Assembly (NCBI GenBank): GCA_025201345.1
Contig: JAIXMG010000005.1
Coordinates: 1,285,790-1,349,789 of the forward strand
Direction of reading: 5' to 3'
DNA length: 64,000 bases
Source: Thamnidium elegans
Lineage: Eukaryota; Mucoromycota; Mucoromycetes; Mucorales; Mucoraceae
The notes below the pieces were generated by a model. That model was given only the letters and a program-made list of their open reading frames with translations, had not been told where the DNA came from and did no database searches. This document shows positions 60,581-64,000 of the stretch, piece after piece. The stretch's first letter is position 1. Each line of letters starts with the position of its first letter. Made by a program: the position numbers and the translations under genes.

Positions 60581-60585
60581 AAAAA
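60581..60585 (-). terminator. Pol III T-run terminator
   Basis: Five T immediately after the tRNA 3' end on the minus strand, the usual Pol III stop signal; a second T6 run follows six bases later. Confidence 0.7.
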
Positions 60586-60656
60586 GGTCGCACCGAGAAT
60601 CGAACTCGGATCACCGGATTCAAAGACCGATATGATAACCATTACACTATGCAACC
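60586..60656 (-). tRNA. tRNA-Gln (anticodon TTG)
   Basis: Reading the minus strand, 71 bases fold as a tRNA: acceptor GGTTGCA/TGCGACC (7 bp with one G-U), D arm GTGT...TCAT with loop AATGGTTA, anticodon loop CTTTGAA with TTG, T arm CCGAG-TTCGATT-CTCGG (5 bp perfect). The D stem and anticodon stem contain a G-T wobble and one T-T mismatch (31-39), so it could be slightly decayed. No intron. A B-box GGTTCGA-type sequence (AGTTCGATTCT) is intact, so Pol III transcription is plausible. Confidence 0.93.
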
Positions 60657-60671
60657 ATGTTATAATTTGTC

Positions 60672-60872
60672 ATTACGAAAAACACTGATGGTTTGGATGT
60701 CTTGGATATCGAAGGTTCGGTCCGCAACAGTCCGGTAGGTCCGACCCATACTGAAGGCTTTATGGATATACCTGTAGAGATTGAACTCAGGCTCAAGAAG
60801 ACCAAGACCCAAAAAAGGAAGTCTGTGCCATCCATCAAAAATAATGCAAAAAGGAAAAAGGTTAAGCAGTAA
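60672..60872 (+). pseudogene. C-terminal protein fragment next to tRNA, no start
   Basis: A plus-strand open frame of 66 codons without an ATG near its head reads NTDGLDVLDIEGSVRNSPVG, then HTEGFMDIPVEIELRLKKTK, and ends in a Lys/Arg-rich signal-like tail (RKSVPSIKNNAKRKKVKQ). Its non-repetitive composition and strong frame suggest the last exon or broken end of a gene, probably of a transposon-type protein. It starts 15 bases from the 5' end of tRNA-Gln. Family not recognised. Confidence 0.5.
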
Positions 60873-61660
60873 CACATTGATCCCGAAATAATGTCACCTC
60901 GTTAAGTATTCAACATTGTTCCTATTTCCTCTTTCCCGAATATTTAACAGATGCATATCTTACAAATACTTATGATTATCATATTACATACTATATATAT
61001 TTATTCCTCATTACTAATGCTATTATCTCATACAACTATAAATACCCCTCTTCAATAATTAATAAATCGATATCTTTTATTTCCCTTATAACTTGAATAT
61101 TGTGGAATCCGAGCTATGAAATAGTGAAGATTCAAAAATTAAAATAAAAACAAAAAGATACTAAAAAGTAATCAGTCGCAAAATAGGAATTGTCGTTTTA
61201 TTAAATAAAAAAGGTGTCTGTTTATATAGCTTTTTTATATCTGAGTTTAAGTACAATTCTGGTAGTGTGCTGTATCACAATAAGTGCCACAGTTTCCTTA
61301 TATAATTACGAGCCGTGCTTATCTAACCTAGTCTTCGGTCAAGATATATAATTATGGTCAATCCTCTAATCATTACTCAGACAACAGTTATCACTGGACG
61401 ATGTCGGTAAGGCTTAGTTAAAATAAATATGAATTAGTCATAAAGGGATAAAGACGTGTGAGATAATCATGTATGTGTAAATATATATGAGAATATATAT
61501 TTGTATATGCTTGATCACATCAAATATCTAAATAACCACTGAGAGTTGATTTAGAACCTTTTTGAAACTTACAAATTGTTACGTTCGTATTTTAGTTTTA
61601 TGTTTCGCTTAAAGTATTACGTCACGTGAATATCATGTGTTTGAACCTTTGTAATAGGGG
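60873..61660. other. Intergenic stretch with second LTR-like word
   Basis: The word TGTGGAATCCGAGCT recurs at 61102, followed by (A/G)T(G/A)AAATAGTGA, in the same orientation as 51298; the sequences diverge after about 28 bases. TG at the start would suit an LTR. No coding region. Confidence 0.5.
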
Positions 61661-61845
61661 CCGTATAACCATAGTAAGGGGTGATAAAACAGAAATTTAA
61701 TTAATTCGATGAATTTTGCATCTAATTCGAATAATTTTGGGTATCCAATGGCACCCAAACATATTATAACTATCGTATCGTGTTAATAAGGTTAAAGAGG
61801 TTTTTAGAGTTAATAATTGCTAATGTTTAAATCGCTTAGTAAACA
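61661..61845. repeat. 186-bp repeat, right copy (inverted partner at 48302-48487)
   Basis: Reverse complement of the left copy with nearly 90% agreement. Shared words include CCATAGTAAGGGGTG, AATTCGATGAATTTTGCATC and TTATAACTATCGTATCGT. The copies point at each other and enclose 13.2 kb holding the Tc1, piggyBac, BCS1-like and tRNA features. Confidence 0.85.
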
Positions 61846-62821
61846 TGGTTATAGATTATTCCGGTTCATGTCAAGTATCGTGACAGGCTTTCATATTTTA
61901 CTTTTACCATCTTATCCTTTTTTTAATAAACAACTTTATAATTCAAAGTAGTTTTTTCGTAAGACCTTTTTTTTTTCTCAAGAGGTACAAAAGGTGACTT
62001 TTTCCCCAATTTATTAATGAACGGACTGAAATTTGGTTACTGGAAAAATAAACTTTTTGTCTAGACCGAACTGCTAAAGTGGACAATAAATAAAAGCGTT
62101 CTGAGTATAAAATAGGTAGTTCTTACTTGATAAGAAGAGAGAGAATAGAAATAGAGTTTATTTATAAAGAATAGAATAACATTTTATTGTTAAAAGATAT
62201 TGGGATATTTATACTAATTGATATTTGCTAAAGATAATATATATATGGAAATAAAAGATACGTTCAATTAAATAAAGTAAAAGTAAAAGAGCTTAGTTGT
62301 CAAATACTAATAGAACTAATTATAGATTGAAAACAATGAAAGTAAAGGATTCCAAAATTGGGTATTGACCAATCAGAATAGTCTTAATACTTTACACTAT
62401 TGCAAAAGACAATGAAAATAAGCCATATATATATAAAAAAAAACATATAAACAATCAGTCTATAATCAGATATGTTGTTATGATCAATCCATATTGATTG
62501 TGCTCATCCATAAAAGGGTTATGTATCGTATATGAACCCATTTAGCTTATAATTATACTATGTTTTTATACCTTTTTATTTATTTCTAAAAGTCTATAAA
62601 AGGCTTTTAATTTCAATTAATAAACAACAACCTTTTTTCTGTCTGATAAAACTTTTTGTTCTTTTTATTTTTCTTTTTATTTCTTAATATTTATCGTTAA
62701 ATATCACAGTTATTAGACTTTTAATCTTATTTACCTGTTTTTATTAATTTTTCTGTGTTAAATCAAAGTATTTCTCCACAGTAGCGACAATTACTCCAAA
62801 TAAGTACAAAGAGTAAAGGAA
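61846..62821. other. Intergenic stretch before the last gene
   Basis: AT-rich, no frame or structure recognised; the last 180 bases are T- and C-rich and probably form the leader of the next gene. Confidence 0.45.
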
Positions 62822-63481
62822 ATGCAATATCAACAAGCTCGAAGAGAAAGCCAAGGGTATTCATACACAAACCAAGTCTATGATGCAAATATAAAAATGA
62901 CCACTAGAGGACATGCTATATTATATTGGACTGATTCTCAAAACAGGCAAGTTGATTTGAAAATAACTATACCATATGTTCCGGCTGAAACAGCACCAAG
63001 AACACTGAAGATCACTGAAGCTGGCATAGATCTCGTATCACAATCTGAAGGCCTAAAAACCATCAGCGTTGATAATTTTTCTTTGAAGGCATGTGAAGAC
63101 GAGAAAGTATATACGGTTTGGGAGTCAGAGGCAAACAATCTAAGGCTAAATATCACCACTGTACCAGATTCAAATAGATATATAAATAAAGGAAAGCCAT
63201 TACCAAAACTAAACGCTTCCTTAGACAACGTAATAGAACAACGCGATGAAGCTTACCTGTTGAAGAATCACTTGGAGAATGTTGATTTTATTAGAAAGAA
63301 AATCATAACATCACTTGTAAACCCGAATCACCACGCCGCATATCTAGAAAAGAAGAACATGGAAGCTGATTCCGTGGAATTCAAAAAGTTCATTGATAAC
63401 GATCATAGAGACCACCCCTACTACCATAAAATGAATACCAGACTTCAAGACTGTTCCTTTATTTTTCATCTTTTTTTTTAA
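62822..63481 (+). CDS. Protein of unknown function
   Basis: Single exon, 219 residues from ATG 62822 (MQYQQARRESQGYSYTNQVYDANIKMTTRG) to a TAA after SFIFHLFF. It is a mixed alpha/beta-looking, soluble protein: DLKITIPYVPAETAPRTLKI, VWESEANNLRLNITTVPDS, then a charged helical half (EQRDEAYLLKNHLENVDFIRKKI, YLEKKNMEADSVEFKKFIDND). The DLKITIPYVPAE stretch has the pattern of a beta sandwich edge. No signal peptide or membrane segment. I do not recognise the family. The reading is continuous, so it is probably a real gene, but the C-terminal 15 residues could be replaced by a splice not seen here. Confidence 0.6.
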   Translation: MQYQQARRESQGYSYTNQVYDANIKMTTRGHAILYWTDSQNRQVDLKITIPYVPAETAPRTLKITEAGIDLVSQSEGLKTISVDNFSLKACEDEKVYTVWESEANNLRLNITTVPDSNRYINKGKPLPKLNASLDNVIEQRDEAYLLKNHLENVDFIRKKIITSLVNPNHHAAYLEKKNMEADSVEFKKFIDNDHRDHPYYHKMNTRLQDCSFIFHLFF

Positions 63482-64000
63482 ACTCCCAATAAACTTTTAG
63501 CTATCAATGTATAAAGAAATACTAATGTAATTGCCAAGTACCCAATTTCCCTCTTACAGAGCTAGATACACCATATTTTATCCAGCTCTACTATCCTTTA
63601 TTTAATTCTTAAGTTTTTATTGCACAGATATAAAAAGAAGAAAAAGAAAGAAAACGCTATAGAGCCGTACGAAGGAGCCGGCATATATTTTTTTATATGC
63701 AGCTATTCTACTATAAAGCGGTGCTTTTACATTAATTGTTAAAGACTACTTTAGCTGTGTTTAATATCCTAATAAAATAAATTACATCATAGTATATTTG
63801 TTTCGTGCATTAATATGTTAAAGCTTGACAGTTACATAGATGGAAACAAAGCGCTTTATAAAATAAAAATTGGACTTTAAAAAAGGCTTTGATAAATACA
63901 GCCATATTTTCTTTCCCTATATCTAGATGGTACGGGACGAAAGACTCTTTTCAAAATGCTATACTTATGATCACACAAAGGGAGTTTCCAAAAAAAAAAA
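63482..64000. other. Downstream flank, nothing recognised
   Basis: AT-rich to the window end; no gene or structure to report. Confidence 0.5.

Noticed and set aside
60647..60877. Minus-strand frames opposite the basic C-terminal fragment near the tRNA
   Set aside because: The plus-strand reading is much more protein-like; the minus frames also overlap the tRNA end.

Overview
The window looks like nuclear DNA from an early-diverging filamentous fungus, most likely Mucorales (Mucoromycota). It is very AT-rich, with long poly-A/poly-T runs, dense short GT-AG introns of mostly 50-100 bases, and closely packed genes on both strands. The clearest lineage marker is a fused lycopene cyclase/phytoene synthase gene of the carRA/carRP type. 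I do not name a species. All gene models below were spliced by hand; where the exon lengths sum to a multiple of three I say so.

Region 1 to about 44 kb is the gene-rich, conserved part. In order it holds a phosducin-like protein (cut by the window edge), pyrroline-5-carboxylate reductase, RPA3, TSR2, a PARP-type zinc-finger protein, an F-BAR/SH3 cytokinesis protein, a decayed IS630/Tc1-like transposase, a gene-poor stretch with a foldback element and a LINE relic, a secreted PLC-like protein, a CHFR-like RING/PBZ protein, a SIT4/PP6 phosphatase, SEN54, YRA1/ALY, eIF2B delta, a 3.5-kb empty stretch, carRA, two decayed genes, a GPI-type secreted protein, an MFS transporter, an ArfGAP, cytosolic/mitochondrial-type valyl-tRNA synthetase, WDR6/Trm734 and mitochondrial bL36. 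Many of these serve RNA and translation (TSR2, SEN54, YRA1, eIF2B, ValRS, Trm734, bL36m), but they look like independent housekeeping genes and not a pathway cluster.

Region 44 to 64 kb is accessory. It holds a decayed KDZ transposase with a head-to-head partner gene, a Tc1 copy fused to an orphan gene, a complete but broken piggyBac element with matching ends and a TTAA target site, a BCS1-like AAA ATPase with a long charged tail, a partly deleted local duplication of the BCS1 tail and a small unknown gene, tRNA-Gln(UUG), and two 186-bp repeats facing each other 13 kb apart that bracket most of this block.

The most interesting observation is carRA. Its phytoene synthase half keeps both Asp-rich motifs, but its membrane (lycopene cyclase) half lacks both PxEE motifs that define the family, and the usual divergent partner carB is absent; a 3.5-kb gene-free, homopolymer-rich stretch lies where carB would be. 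Other points worth a second look are a SIT4 phosphatase ending in Val instead of Leu, a CHFR homologue without an FHA domain and with a GC-AG intron, a PLC-like protein lacking the second catalytic His, and the chimeric junctions in the accessory block. No CRISPR array, no rRNA and no prokaryotic-type operon was seen.
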